A stretch of 64,000 bases of DNA. Source: Triglochin maritima. Its lineage: Eukaryota; Streptophyta; Magnoliopsida; Alismatales; Juncaginaceae. The stretch spans positions 141,501-205,500 of the forward strand of contig OY821777.1 of the NCBI GenBank assembly GCA_963682175.1, read 5' to 3'. This document shows positions 23,301-35,526 of the stretch, piece after piece (position 1 is the stretch's first letter; each line of letters begins with the position of its first letter). Position numbers and translations under genes: made by a program. The notes beneath the pieces were generated by a model. That model was not told the DNA's origin and did no database searches. It was given only the letters and a program-made list of their open reading frames with translations.

Positions 23301-26300
23301 CTATCTTCTATTTCATGGTAAATAAGATTTGAAGAGAACTTGGTGTGAGTTATTCTAATTTAGTCCATTATAATCCAAAAGCTGACAGAAGATGTTTGAC
23401 TTCACTTGGAAATGGACAAGGTTCCTTCTATTTTTTAAATAAAAATACCACAAAAAAATTGGCAGCCCATTTCTTGTTCTCTTCTTGTGCACTGATATCC
23501 CGAAGTCATTGACACTTTATTATCCTATAATACGAACTTCTCTTTGATATTGCTAGAAAGACTGAAAAAAACGAGTGTGGCCCTCTTGGTCCTTCTAGAA
23601 TCAAGATGAGAATATTGTAAAAATGGAAAGCAATATGAGCAAGAATAAGCTGATTTATGAACCATGATGCTTAAGGAACTAGGATAGAATAATATTTTCC
23701 AATACTTTTTTCTTCCAACATAACTCTACAAGTGTTGGACAAAAGGATATCATGTCTGAAACATGCCAAGGTATCGTTTGGGAACCCCCGCGTTATGCGG
23801 TGGGCGTTCCAAATGTTGCGTCACCTAGAGGGGTTGAAACATGGGCGTTTATACTTATGCTAAACCGTGACGCTACTAGATATTTGGTTCATGCGTCACA
23901 AACTTTGGAGTCAGAAGTATCCTCCCAACCCAAAAGGAGTGTTTGGTTCTTAGTGTTAGAGTTGTGTTGTTAAGAAATCATAACATGAACTAAAGCAAAA
24001 TTTTGCTTAAAGAAACTTGCATAAAATATTATCCTTCCACATATCATTAAATTTTAACATGATCATAAAAGATAGAGAAAAATGAAAAGGGAAAAAATCA
24101 AGATGGGCAACCTCGAGCTAGCGTTGTGGTATGACTTTAGGTTGGGATTGCGGAAGAGAACTCACTCCCGCAAGGGTCGGCTGTGGTGGGGGAGAAGTTG
24201 TGACTTGTGAGACCGATCAAGGTTGGAAGAAGTGGAAGATCAAGGCCGGTGGTGAGGTGATGGGTTTGTTTTTGGATTTGTGGTGAGAAGAGTGTTATAT
24301 TGGGAAAATGGTAAAATAAGCAATGGTATTTAAGGAAAGGTTTATAGGGACAGGTGTTGTAAATAACACAAAAAAGATGGGTGTTAAGAAATGAAATATT
24401 GGCATCACAAAAGAAGTCTCTCCACCCTGGTGTTTTGTTTGAGAGTAAAATTCTAGTGCGATGTCACACGTTGACGCAGAAAAGAAACGCTTGTTGGGCT
24501 GTTTGGGATCTTGATTTCGCGTTTTAGCGTCGCCAACCCTAACGCAGAAATCGTGGGTTCCCTAAAATCCCTTGCAGGAGCCTAGGAAGCATGAATTGTG
24601 CTATGATATTTTCCTTTTTGCTTGCTTGCTATACATGTTTTACTTGTTAAAGAGGATTTAGCAGATAGCTATGGTGGGTCTGTTCACGAAATGAAAGAGT
24701 GATGTTTATGTGGATGGTTAATATTGTTCTTATTTGATTTATTGAGTGGTGGGGTACCTTGTCCTTGTTAAACCTGTGAGCAGATATTTGATTGACTGAT
24801 ACGATATTAGCATTGGCAGCACAATGCTGATGCACTAGAAATCCTGTTAATTCCTCCCTTATTTCATGAAGGTGCAAGAACTGGAGAAGGAAATTTTGGA
24901 TTCAAAGGAGAAGTTTGAATTCTATCGTACCAAGATGCAAGAACTTGTAAGTAGTTGTTTTTGTTTGAATTATTTTGCCTTTGCAGATTTAAATATTCAT
25001 GAAATGCCTACCAGCCTTGTTCTTTCCTAATCAGCTCGAATTACTGTTAAAATAGTTTTAACTATTTTGTGAAACCTTATGAAGAGCTGTTTTTTTGAAA
25101 CCTTAGTTAAAATGGAATTGTTCATGCAACTACTTTTATGATTGGTGGGCTAGCAACTTTAAGAAAGAACAGACAAACAAAGACAAATATGTTTAGGTAG
25201 ACACTCAGGGGGAGAAAAATAAGAAAAATGTGGAGAATAGAATGCCTTCTGTTTAACTTTTGTCTCCAACTTCATCCTAAAGAATGAAGAAATGGAGAAA
25301 AACCTGTCGATTATTTATTGTATCCTGAAATTACCCTTCAACACTTAAACATGTATTTTGGTTGTCAAAATAAAAGGCATAGCTAGTTAGATTAGTAAAT
25401 TTACCAAAACAAACGTTTTTCTGCTTAAGGTCATACTAAACAAGAGAAACTCGTTTTTCTCTTGGTTGCATGTTCGCCTCCCTCTAGTAAGCTAGCGCCA
25501 GCACTGTCCATTTGTACTTCAAAGTTTATTAATATCATTGACTCTTTTATTGATAAAAGGGTAAAGTTTTTCTCTCTTGTTCCTACCCAAACAATAGGAG
25601 AGAAATTGAATTTTCTTCTGTCCTTCTCTCAATTTATACATATCCAACGGGATCACCAAACTACTAAAGGCTTAGTAATAACGAAGAAGGCATGTGGACT
25701 GGAATAATGGAGGATTTAGAGTGTATTTCTTTTCTTTACACTAAAAAAGGGTGTATACCCTTATGTTAGGTTGCTTCCTCATTGTGCTATTTTTTCACAA
25801 TATAGAAGTGCAGATTAGTTGACTTCGATCACATTGTTGCATATTGAACTATTCCTGAAATTAAGAAAGTGATATCATTGAGGTTATAGTTTGCAACTGA
25901 TTCTACATTATGCTATGCTTCAAATCATTCATTTGTTCAAATAGCATATGCTTTGTTACTCACTACAACAACAAAGCCTTTAATCCCAAACTAGTTGGGA
26001 TAGACTAGAAATGAACTCAAAAAAATCAAGGTTCAGGCACGTGAATTGCCATGACACCCCAAACACGATTCTCTTTTGAGTTTCATTTCCATGGGAGTAG
26101 CTGAGGTTTTACGATGGTTCGTAACACCTATCTCAACCCTCCTTTATCCTGAATTGGGAATAACATAGGCGGAGTTTTGTGTTACTCACTATTACCAACA
26201 AAATTTGTTAATGTTGGATATGTAGAAATTGATGCCCTTAACTTTATTTTTTCTCTGTCTTTATTGGTATTATCCTTCACTTTTCTGCATAATTAACTTA

Positions 26301-29300
26301 TTCTTCTTTCAGGTTCTTTATAAAAGCAGGTGTGATAACAGGCTTAATGAGATAATAGAAAGAGTTTCAGCCGACAAGCGCGAGGTAAACTTGTGATGAC
26401 ACAATTCTTCTTTTCTCCTAAAAACATGGGATGAATCCTCTTGGAAGCTCTCTGATTTGAACACCAGACCTTGCGAAATCACATTACCGGCATTTGAAAG
26501 TTGGTTTCTAAATGAAGTTCTGTCTTCTTTCTGTTAAAAGGAAGTTTCCCCACTTACTGAAACCATTTACATATTTACTTCTGGATATGAACTGTTAAAT
26601 TCTTCAATCTTCCGTCTTGTATCTTCTCTAGGTTTCGATATTCTTTAGTTTTTTTACCCGTACTGAGTTTCTGAACCATCACAAGGTTCTACAAGTGTTT
26701 TAACATCAAATAGTCCAATTATCATGTGTTTTATGATGAATTTTAATTTGAAGGCAGTAAAATTTTACGTACTGAACTTAAATAATGCTATGGCCAGTAC
26801 TTGCAGTTTATGCTCTATATTTCCTTAAAATTTTAGTAAACTCGTGCCACTTCCAAAACAAACCAAATCATGTTGACATTTTTTGTTGTTTTGATCTACA
26901 TGAATTTAGAAAAGCATAAATATTCACCAATCACTTGTTCTGTATACTTCCATGTCAGGTTATAGAATTGGGGAAGAAGTATGAGGAGAAATGCAAACAA
27001 CTTGGAGATGTTGCCTCCAAATTAACAGTTGAAGAGGCCACTTTTCGTGATATTCAAGTACCAAAGATCCTCTCAGAGAACTATATTCTTAACATGTTTC
27101 TGAATCTATTTCTGATATGCCCAACTGGTTTTGATTTATTTGTAGGATAAAAAGTTAGAGCTGTTTAATGCAATTGTCAAATTAAACGAAGGTGGAAGTG
27201 ATGATGGTTTGCAGGTTAAGTGAATGACATTGCTTGGTCTCCTCCCTTTCAGCTCATAATATCTCTCAAATTAATGAACACGTCACTTGCAGGATCGTGT
27301 TGTTAAGATTCAATCTGATCTGGAAGATCTAGTGCAAGGTTTGAATGACCGTTGCAAGAAATATGGTTTGCGTGTTAAACCGACTGCATTAGTTGAGCTT
27401 CCTTTTGGTATGTAACCCCATGGTCATCTTCAATATTATGTACTTGGCCGTTTTGCCTAACATCAATATTTCTATGCCAACATGTTTTAGGAAAATATTT
27501 TATTTACTTAGGACGTGCTAAGGACATCAAAGACACATACTACAAAGAGTATACAAGCTATCCATAAGAAAATATAGCAGAATAAGTTCTGATCACGTAG
27601 AGCCATATACCTACCTAAACTACTGCCTCCTTCCTTAAAGACGCTTTGTGCGTCTTTGAATTATGAATATAGCGGCTTGAATTCTTGTCTTCTTGAAAGT
27701 CTTTCTACTGTCCCGACATACAGAATTGTATCATGAAGCGGTATTTGAATTTGTCCCAAGATGTTTTTAGATCGGGGTATTTATTATTATTATTTGACAA
27801 AGCCAATCTCCTAAGATTTTTTTTTTCTTTTTTTCCCTTGTCAGTCTCCTAAGAGCTGGACGTTACTTAAGAATTAAAACCATACAAACCGTACACCCTA
27901 TACACCCTTTGTAGTTCCCAAACTTATAAGGATATAGTTTATAATTTTTGTTGTTGGTGCTAATATTCTCGTTGATGGATCTTTTGTACAAATAGGTTGG
28001 CAACCTGGTATCCAAGAAGGGGCTGCTGACTGGAATGAAGAATGGGACAAATTTCAGGATGATGGTAAGCTGAAGCAACCTCATTTTTCACCAACATGTT
28101 ATAGTTGTACAACATATGTAACAGACTCATAGGACCTCATTTTTATGGATATGTTATGTTGTGTGATTAAAGCAACACCACATGTCCTAATTTTAGTGTT
28201 TGGAAAGGGTTATTGCTTGGTTTCTCGCTCAATAGCCTTTGTCACCTTTCATGTGTTTTATGCAAGTGCATGCGTGATTTAAGTAATAGATCAAGCAATT
28301 TGCTTATTTTAACTCAAGCAAATCCCTTTGACAAACTTCTGCTTATTTACAGATTGCCCTTTCAACTTCAATCTTCAATAACTAGATGTGCTCGTTATAA
28401 TTGTGAATACTTTTCGCTTTCAGGGTTCATGCTTGTCAAGGAGCTCACAGTTGATATTGAAAATATTGTTGCTCCTCCAAAGTCCAACCCTTCATCTTCA
28501 TCAGTGCAGAAGGCCTCCGTGGTTGACAATTCTCCTAATGCCGAAGATAATGAAAAGGAAGTGTTTACTCCTCCTAGCCCTGGTAGGCAGGTGATTGATG
28601 GTGAACCTGCTGCAGCCGAAATCCATGGTGAAGGTAGTTCAGTAAGAAGCCTACCTAGCAGTCCTCTAAAGGGAGGTGCCTCAGAAAGTCCATCTCATCA
28701 GCAGCTTTCACCGAAATTTGAAATGTTTGATGCCTCTCCTCGTGTTAAAGATAATCACAGGTAAATTTCCTCTTTATCCTTCGGTCAACCTCATCCTTTT
28801 TTATATCAATGTTTTGCCAGCCCATTGCTTGAAGTATTATCTATGTTTGTGAAGTTTCTCCTTTTTTTGCTTCTACTGTCACTGTCCTTGGTGTGCTGGC
28901 TACAATTTTGATGATTTATTAGGCTGTAGTTAGGGAAACTATGTTATTGGAGTTGCATTTTCTTTCTTTGACATAATTTGAAATATCCCAGCATTTTTAA
29001 TTCTTTTTGCCTATTATTCATTTTAATATCCCAAGTCTCCTATATTCATTTTAATATTTGTTATGACATGTTCCAGCGATCACGATGGTGAATCTACAAT
29101 ATCGGGTGGGAAATACGATGATAATCTATGGGGTGCTAGTTTTGACACCAATGATGATGCTGACTCTGTATGGGGCATCGATAACACGAGCAAGGTGATC
29201 TTGACGACTTTGGGCTATTCTGTAGTTGTTACTGTCAGCTTCAGCTTTCAGCCTGTTATAACCAGCTAAATGATTGCTTATGGTGGTACTTTCTTTTGTC

Positions 29301-29888
29301 CCACTAAACTGGAATTCCATGCAGGATTCTGAAGAGGGAAGGAACCAGCAAAACTTTTTATTTGGTTCTGAAGATTTTGTTGGTCTTAATCCTATTAAAA
29401 TAGCAACTCCCAGCACCGGTAGCCTATTTGGAAGGGACAGCAGCCCTTTCTTTGACTCTGTGCCCAATTCAGCCAGAACTGGTTCTCCCGGCACAGCCAG
29501 CTTATTTGGGAAGGAGAGGAATTCCTTCTTTGCAGATTCTGTTCCTGGAACCCCATCCTTCTACTCTGGATTCTCACCGAAATACAACGAAGGACTGGAG
29601 CAATCTTACGGTGGTGGTGGTTTCAGTCGATTTGATTCTTTTAATTCTCAAAGTGGAAAGAATTTCACGAGGTTTGATTCCATGAGCAGTAGCAGAGATT
29701 TTGATCAAGGCAGTTTCTTCTCACAAAATGAAAAGTTGGCGAGATTTGACTCGATTCGCAGCACGAAAGACAATGATCATAGTCGAGGTTTCCCATCATT
29801 TGATGACTCTGATCCATTTGGAACTGGACCTTTCAAGTCTTCTTCAGACAGTCGTACAAAGACTTCAGATAATTGGAGTTCCTTCTAG
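20347..29888 (+). CDS. EH1: EH-domain endocytic adaptor (EH1/Pan1-like, TPLATE complex)
   Basis: Plant Eps15/Pan1 relative that binds cargo and membrane at clathrin-coated pits as part of the TPLATE complex (family knowledge). Exons: 20347-20496, 20915-22043, 22421-22636, 22787-23055, 24872-24946, 26313-26384, 26959-27057, 27146-27214, 27293-27407, 27996-28064, 28424-28760, 29077-29194, 29325-29888; 3282 nt, 1093 aa, frame intact. The first EH domain (about residues 12-100) has the calcium loop DLDRDGKISGAEAV and IWMHCDQKNTGFLGRAEF. After a Pro/Ser/Gln-rich linker the second EH domain (about 400-495) has DKDRDGKITGEEA and IWDL-like VWDLSDQDNDSMLSLREF. A coiled coil follows (ELEKEILDSKEKFEFY). 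The tail has repeated FDS motifs (GGFSRFDSF, FTRFDSMS, LARFDSIR) and DPF (DDSDPFGTGPF), typical endocytic peptide motifs. MLH3 is its head-to-head neighbour. Confidence 0.95.
22670..22755 (-). mobile_element. Mini retroposed 3'-end fragment (SINE/RTE-LINE tail) with 20-bp target duplication
   Basis: The sequence AGCAATGATACCCCTATACA occurs at about 22671-22690 and again at about 22736-22755. Between them lie only about 45 bp, which on the minus strand read GTTTGGGATTAAAGACTTTG followed by TTG repeats. This is the 3' terminus shared by plant RTE LINEs and their SINE partners. A severely 5'-truncated insertion inside an EH1 intron, about 30 bp upstream of the next exon. Confidence 0.8.
23780..24562. 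mobile_element. Possible DNA transposon in EH1 intron 4
   Basis: Imperfect terminal inverted repeats: GGGAACCCCCGCGTTATGCG at the left and the reverse complement of AACGCAGAAATCGTGGGTTCCC at the right. Roughly 780 bp, no coding capacity. No clear target duplication was found, so the class is open. Confidence 0.4.
25954..26191 (-). mobile_element. SINE-like retroposon with perfect 12-bp target duplication
   Basis: TGTTACTCACTA occurs at 25954-25965 and 26180-26191 and brackets a 214-bp element in an EH1 intron. Read on the minus strand the element starts CAAAACTCCGCCTATG and ends TTTGGGATTAAAGGCTTTG plus TTG repeats, the same 3' end as the mini insertion near 22690. Small size, perfect long duplication and TTG tail indicate LINE-assisted retroposition. 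I saw no open frame in it. Confidence 0.85.
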
Positions 29889-32519
29889 AGAAGAGAAAGT
29901 AAGTAAGTGTGATACGAATGAGTGGGGTTTTTTCTTCCTTTTGTTGTGATGATCTTTCTTCTTTCCCCCCTTTGATCCTATTTGTGTTTTGGAAATCCAG
30001 GTTTTCTATTTTCTTATTATTAAGTTGTGATATATTTTTAGTTTTAGGAGGGTTGGCTTATGGACATATTTCTTGTATCTTATCAAACATTCTTTGTACT
30101 TATAATATTTCAAATCACTACAAGCAGGAAAGAGTATGTTTGCCGATCCTCTACACTATTATATCGATTTTTTGTTTCGAGAACTATGATTGATTGTAAT
30201 GCAATATGTTTCATCATGAGTCCTAAGATTAAACAGAATGCAGATCCTAAGTGGATTGGGGATGTGTTTTCCTCTTGTTCTGTTGTTTTTTAAAAGTTGG
30301 ATTGTTTTGTGTCGTCAGGTCCGTAACTTTCAGCTCCCCTTAATTGTTCCACTTTGTCCTGGGAAGTGTCACTTTTGAGTCACCTCTCCTTACTTGATAT
30401 GAAAAACACAGTTTTTTAAACGATGCACAAGATGGTCACCTCACCATCTGAACATAGTTTGCTCTTTGATCCCCTCGGTATCCCAATCTCGCCTAGAAAT
30501 GCAGCTCTTTCAACTCCGACATTGGTAAGATTGCAGAAACACTTTGTCACGGAACTACCTCTATCAAGCCAGAAGACCTTCCCTTGCTGCTCTATATGAA
30601 GTTCACAAGCACGGATACAAACCCCTTTCTCTTAGCGTTTCTTCTTTAACATAGTTTAACCAACACATGAATGAACAGAACACAGTTAATTTGTAATTGT
30701 TATCTGCAGAAACTTGAGTCGTTCCCAAACAAGCAGCGGTTCTCAGTTTGTTAACCCGAATTATGGTGATGCGGACACATTTTTTCAGCTGCACCCCCGA
30801 ACTTAGAAATCGAAATCTCCAAGTACCAACAGTTTTTTGTTTTCTCCTAATCAAATGAAGATATTACGCTTGGAACTTGGAAGGAGAGTACTGGGAGAAG
30901 TGTGATCAGTAAGGGAATAACAACATTTGACTTGAAATTTTCTTCTAGATAATATGGAAAATTAAATGTAATCTTAAGAAGAAGAAGAAGATAAACCTAA
31001 ACAAACTTGGTGTTGATAGCCAACATTAACATCTTTATTGAGATTTGATATTCTTTATTCTGTTGCAGCAGCTCAAATGTCAGATAACATAGAAGATAGA
31101 TAACACAGCAGGTCCGAAAGACCCAAACACCCGATCCCAAATCCATCCTAACCCCTAATCCTTGTTCGACTCCCCAGTCACCTCGCCGCCCTCCCTCCCG
31201 CCCGCCAGTATTATTCGGCCTCCTCATCCTCCTCCTTCCGCTCCCTCACCGTCGCCGGCCTCTTTATTTCCTCCATCGGTTTCTTCTTCTTCTCCTCCTC
31301 AGCTCCTTCTTTATCGGAGACTCCCTTACCGAATCCGACAGGGTCCGCTCCACCACCGGCTGGGGGGAACTTCCTCTTCTTCTTGTTCTTTTTGTTGTTG
31401 TGGTTGGATTCGCTGCTCCTCTCGCCGCCGACCGCTCAGCTCTTGCGGCCCACTCGTGAACAAGGTTATTCTTTATACTAAGGCAAGGGTGTGAGAAAGA
31501 ACCGATTCTTAGATTTTGTTAGATCTATCGAAATGTGATTGCAATATTAAACATCTAGGAATGTTAACTGAAAAGTTAGGAATGAGAACCAAGCATAATG
31601 TATCGTGGTTCGTTTTGGTGTCATTGTTTTGTAAGGAAATAGAAATACTATCAGCTCGTGCTCATGATGGAATTTAGAGGTCCAAGTTCACTTCTTTAGG
31701 AATGTATGTTTCTTTCCTTCTGCTTTCTGATTTTGCTAATGGTGTTTTAAAACTCAAATGATAGTTTTGTTTTGTTAACTTTCAATTTCATGGATGATGG
31801 CCTTTCTCAACAATGGGAATGGAGATGGGTTGATCCGGGTTGTGGTTAGGACTTAGGAGTTTCCGGAATCCAATCAAACTGATTTCAGCAAAAAGAAAAA
31901 CTCAAAGCAAGCCAAACTGTGGTGAATCTGCTGATTTGGTTCAGTTGGTTTTAATTTTGATTTGCATTTGAATATTTGATATTTGTGTTTTCTTGATCCA
32001 GTAAAAGGTTTTAGAAGAAAAATGCATTAAAAATAACAACTAGAACTATACATTGAAATAAACTTATGTCATGTTATAGTTTGAATTGACTTGTTATCAT
32101 GACTTGTAGGTTCAGTCATTTTGTTCAAATTTATATTTTAATAACGTGAGTATTCATGTATCATAGAAATTGAACAAGTTCAGTTTAAATATATACCCAA
32201 CTCAGACATATATCGTGTTTATATTGTTAGATCTTTCATCAAGTAATGCAGGGAATAAGTAGAGGTTAGAGAATAACCTATGGAGCTACTTATGGAAGAC
32301 ATGAAGAAACAAGTTGGAATTGGAAGGAGTTGGACTTGGAGCCTTGGAGAATTGAACTCGAAGTCTTGAAGACTTAAAGTGTTATGTTTTTTTGCAAGTA
32401 TTAGACCATTGTTTGTTGTGAAACTATTTTTTGAAGTTTTGAACTTGATGAAACTAGTATTATACTATGATGTGCTCTATTTGTTAGGTTTATTTGGTAT
32501 TTTACATAAACTCTAAAAT
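29889..32519. other. EH1 3' flank and intergenic region
   Basis: EH1 3' UTR to roughly 30290, then no recognisable gene. At about 31130-31490 lies a C/T-rich block, open in more than one frame, that could be a first exon of an unidentified gene; I could not match any reading to a family or find a convincing downstream exon. Confidence 0.45.
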
Positions 32520-32529
32520 TTCATGTACT

Positions 32530-32745
32530 TATCGTGAATACAGGTACTACTCGTGTCCATTCGGGTATTATCGTGTATCGTGTTACACGACACGATAAGA
32601 ATTTGTATACAAATCTTGTCGTGTTCGTGTCCGGGCTTGTGTACACAATTCCTTATCGTGTCAGGTTCATGTATACCCAAAACCCGTTAATATCCGACCA
32701 TACACGACACGATAAGACACGTACACGACACGATTGATAGGCCTA
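32530..32745. mobile_element. hAT-like MITE or remnant with CGTGTCGTGT-type inverted motifs
   Basis: Dense mirrored copies of ACACGACACGATAAG and its complement (CTTATCGTGTCAGG), flanking TAACGGG-like core sequence and ending CACGACACGATTGATAGGCCTAG. Short dispersed elements of this type are common in plants. It sits directly upstream of the GnTI start. Ends are not precisely defined. Confidence 0.5.
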
Positions 32746-32769
32746 GTTGTCATAGTCTGTCGAGAATAG

Positions 32770-35495
32770 ATGATGGGTCATCGAGGTTGGTTGGATGTTC
32801 GGATCCTCCTCGTTGCCGCCGCCGCCGCTTTCATCTTCATACAGATCCGCCTCTTCGTTACGCAATCCCACTATGCCGATCGCTTGGCCACATCTGTGAG
32901 TCTCACTCACTCTCACATCCATCTACAATATATGTTTTTTCTTCATCGAGATTGCTTCTTCACCATCATCATCGTCAGATCGCATCTGAAAACCACTGCA
33001 CCAGTCAAATGCGCTTGCTCATCGATCAGATCATTAACCAGCAAAACAAGATCGTCAATTTGGAACAAGTCAAACAACATCTCCAAGAGGAGTGTTTCCA
33101 CTTGAACACTCTCGTTCGAGACCTCCAGAGTATGTCATGTCATGTCGTCTTATTACTACTTTTTCCCTATAAATAAATCAGAATCAGGACGATCCTAATT
33201 TCTTCACTTCAACATATGTTTCTATTTTTTATTTTTGACATGTTATTTCTCATTCACATTGCAGAGCGAGACGTGCAGAGCTTTGCCACTCAATCAAATT
33301 CAGTGCCAGAGGTGTGCATTCTGAAGTGAATTCATTTCAATCTCGAATTCATGTTATGTTTCTATGTGTTGTCATGCATGCTTCACTGCCTTCTCTTCAC
33401 CAACATCAGGTTCCAGTAGCTGCAACTGTGATTATGGCCTGTAATAGACCTGATTACCTTCAAAGAACCATCAAATCAGTGTTGAAGTATGTCATGCTTT
33501 ACTTTTCATCTTTCTACTTTCCTTAGTTTATTTTTATTCTATTTATCTCATTTGGCAATATTTTTTTCAAATTTTAGATATCAAAGCCTTGTTGCAACAA
33601 GATTTCCTCTTTTCATAGCACATGTATGTAAAGTCAGCTTCTTACCCTTACAAATGAAGAGTGAAGATATTATTCATGTTTTTCTTCTTCAGGATGGAAC
33701 AAACCAAAATGTCAAAGATAAAGCTCTAAGCTACGAACATATTGCCTATATGCAGGTAACTTCATTTAACTAATACAAAATGGAACTTATTCCGTCTTCC
33801 CCTTTGAATTGAAAATTTCTATTACATGGTTTCTCCCTTCTACTTTTTCTTCTCTTTTACGTTTAGACATGAAACGTAAAGTTGATTCGAAAACACTTCT
33901 GCAAATATCTGACATCATCTCTACTTTATTCCAACATTGCTTAGAACGAAAATTGACAAATATATAGTGACATAAGTCTACTGCATCAAATGTCACTCCA
34001 TCTATGTTAACCGTTAGGCACATATCATTCCTTATAAAGCAAACATTTTGCTTCTTTAAACAATCAAGTACCAATCCCACTCCTTTATGTCATTCTTTTG
34101 CCCAATTCCAAAAAAAACAAACTGTATGCCATCTTTCACGCTCTCTGAATTTCCCGAATTCCCAAAATATAACAAGGTCCTTCTGTAGTGGCATGCAAGC
34201 AAAAAACCACGATATTATACTCAACATTGGAAGAAAATCTAAGGAGATAAATATACTGTAGAACGTCATCGGAAAAAAGTCATACTGTAGAACATTTCTT
34301 TTGTTAATATTTATTTTCTTATGTTTTTACTGGAAAATCAGGCACTTTCTCTATTATAAGCAAATCCTTAATATTAATCTTGTTTTGGGGTAAATCTCTT
34401 TTTTGTAGCATTTAGATTTCAAACCAGTGCAAACTGAAAGACCTGGAGAACTGATTGCCTACTACAAAATTGCAAGTAATTGCATCTCCTTGTTTCCTTC
34501 ATAATTTTGTTCTAACAAAGTACTAATACTTTGGCCTTTCTAGATCACTATAAGTGGACCTTGGATGAATTGTTTTTCAAGCATAATTTTAACCGTGTCA
34601 TTATACTGGAAGGTACCTTATGTTTATTACAATCTTGTTTACTTTTATTACTCTTCCTTCCACTTATCAAAGTTTCAAAAGTGTGAGATCTTCCCTTGTA
34701 CCAGATGACATGGAAATAGCTCCGGATTTTTTTGATTATTTTGAAGCTGCAGCTGCTTTGCTTGATAGGGATAAGTATGGACAGTCATAAATATGTTTTC
34801 CTTTCTAAAGGTTGTTTTCTCTTAACAATATTCTTTATTACATTTTTTTTGAATATTTTTAAGGACTATCATGGCCGTATCTTCGTGGAATGACAATGGA
34901 CAAAAGCAGTTTGTATATGATTCTAGTAAGTTCTTTAAAATGCTTTACCCTTTGAAGATGCAACTGCACTGGTGCCAGCATTATTTAGTGGCTTGCATGA
35001 AAATGTCTTTATCAACACTCAATACATGCTTATGCCAATTCAATGCTCTTCAGAGGCTCTTTACCGCTCTGATTTCTTTCCTGGGCTTGGGTGGATGTTG
35101 ACAAGATCAATATGGGAGGAGTTATCACCCAAGTGGCCAAAGGCATATCCTTACTGGTTTTTTCATATGCATGTTTATTACACTTTTAGTTTCTTCCCAT
35201 CTACACTCAATATTTTTCCCTTAACAAGATTACACATACTGGGATGATTGGATAAGGTTAAAAGAGGTACACGGAGATCGGCAATTTATCCGTCCAGAAA
35301 TTTGCAGGACATACAATTTCGGCGAGCATGTATGTTAATGATAAATTTCTCTTTCCAATGAAATGAAGATTTCCTCCAACCTATAAACTGTCGTGGGAAG
35401 CAAGAAAGGGTGCAATGCTATATGCTTTGATCTCTTTCTTGCCTCCTGTATCTTGTATAATTAAACATGATAAACATTCAAAACCTTAAGTATTA

Positions 35496-35526
<31 letters not shown>

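Noticed and set aside
31162..31494. 110-codon Pro/Ser-rich plus-strand frame
   Set aside because: The C/T-rich DNA is open in several frames, none shows a known domain, and no downstream exon fits. Kept only as a note in the intergenic entry.
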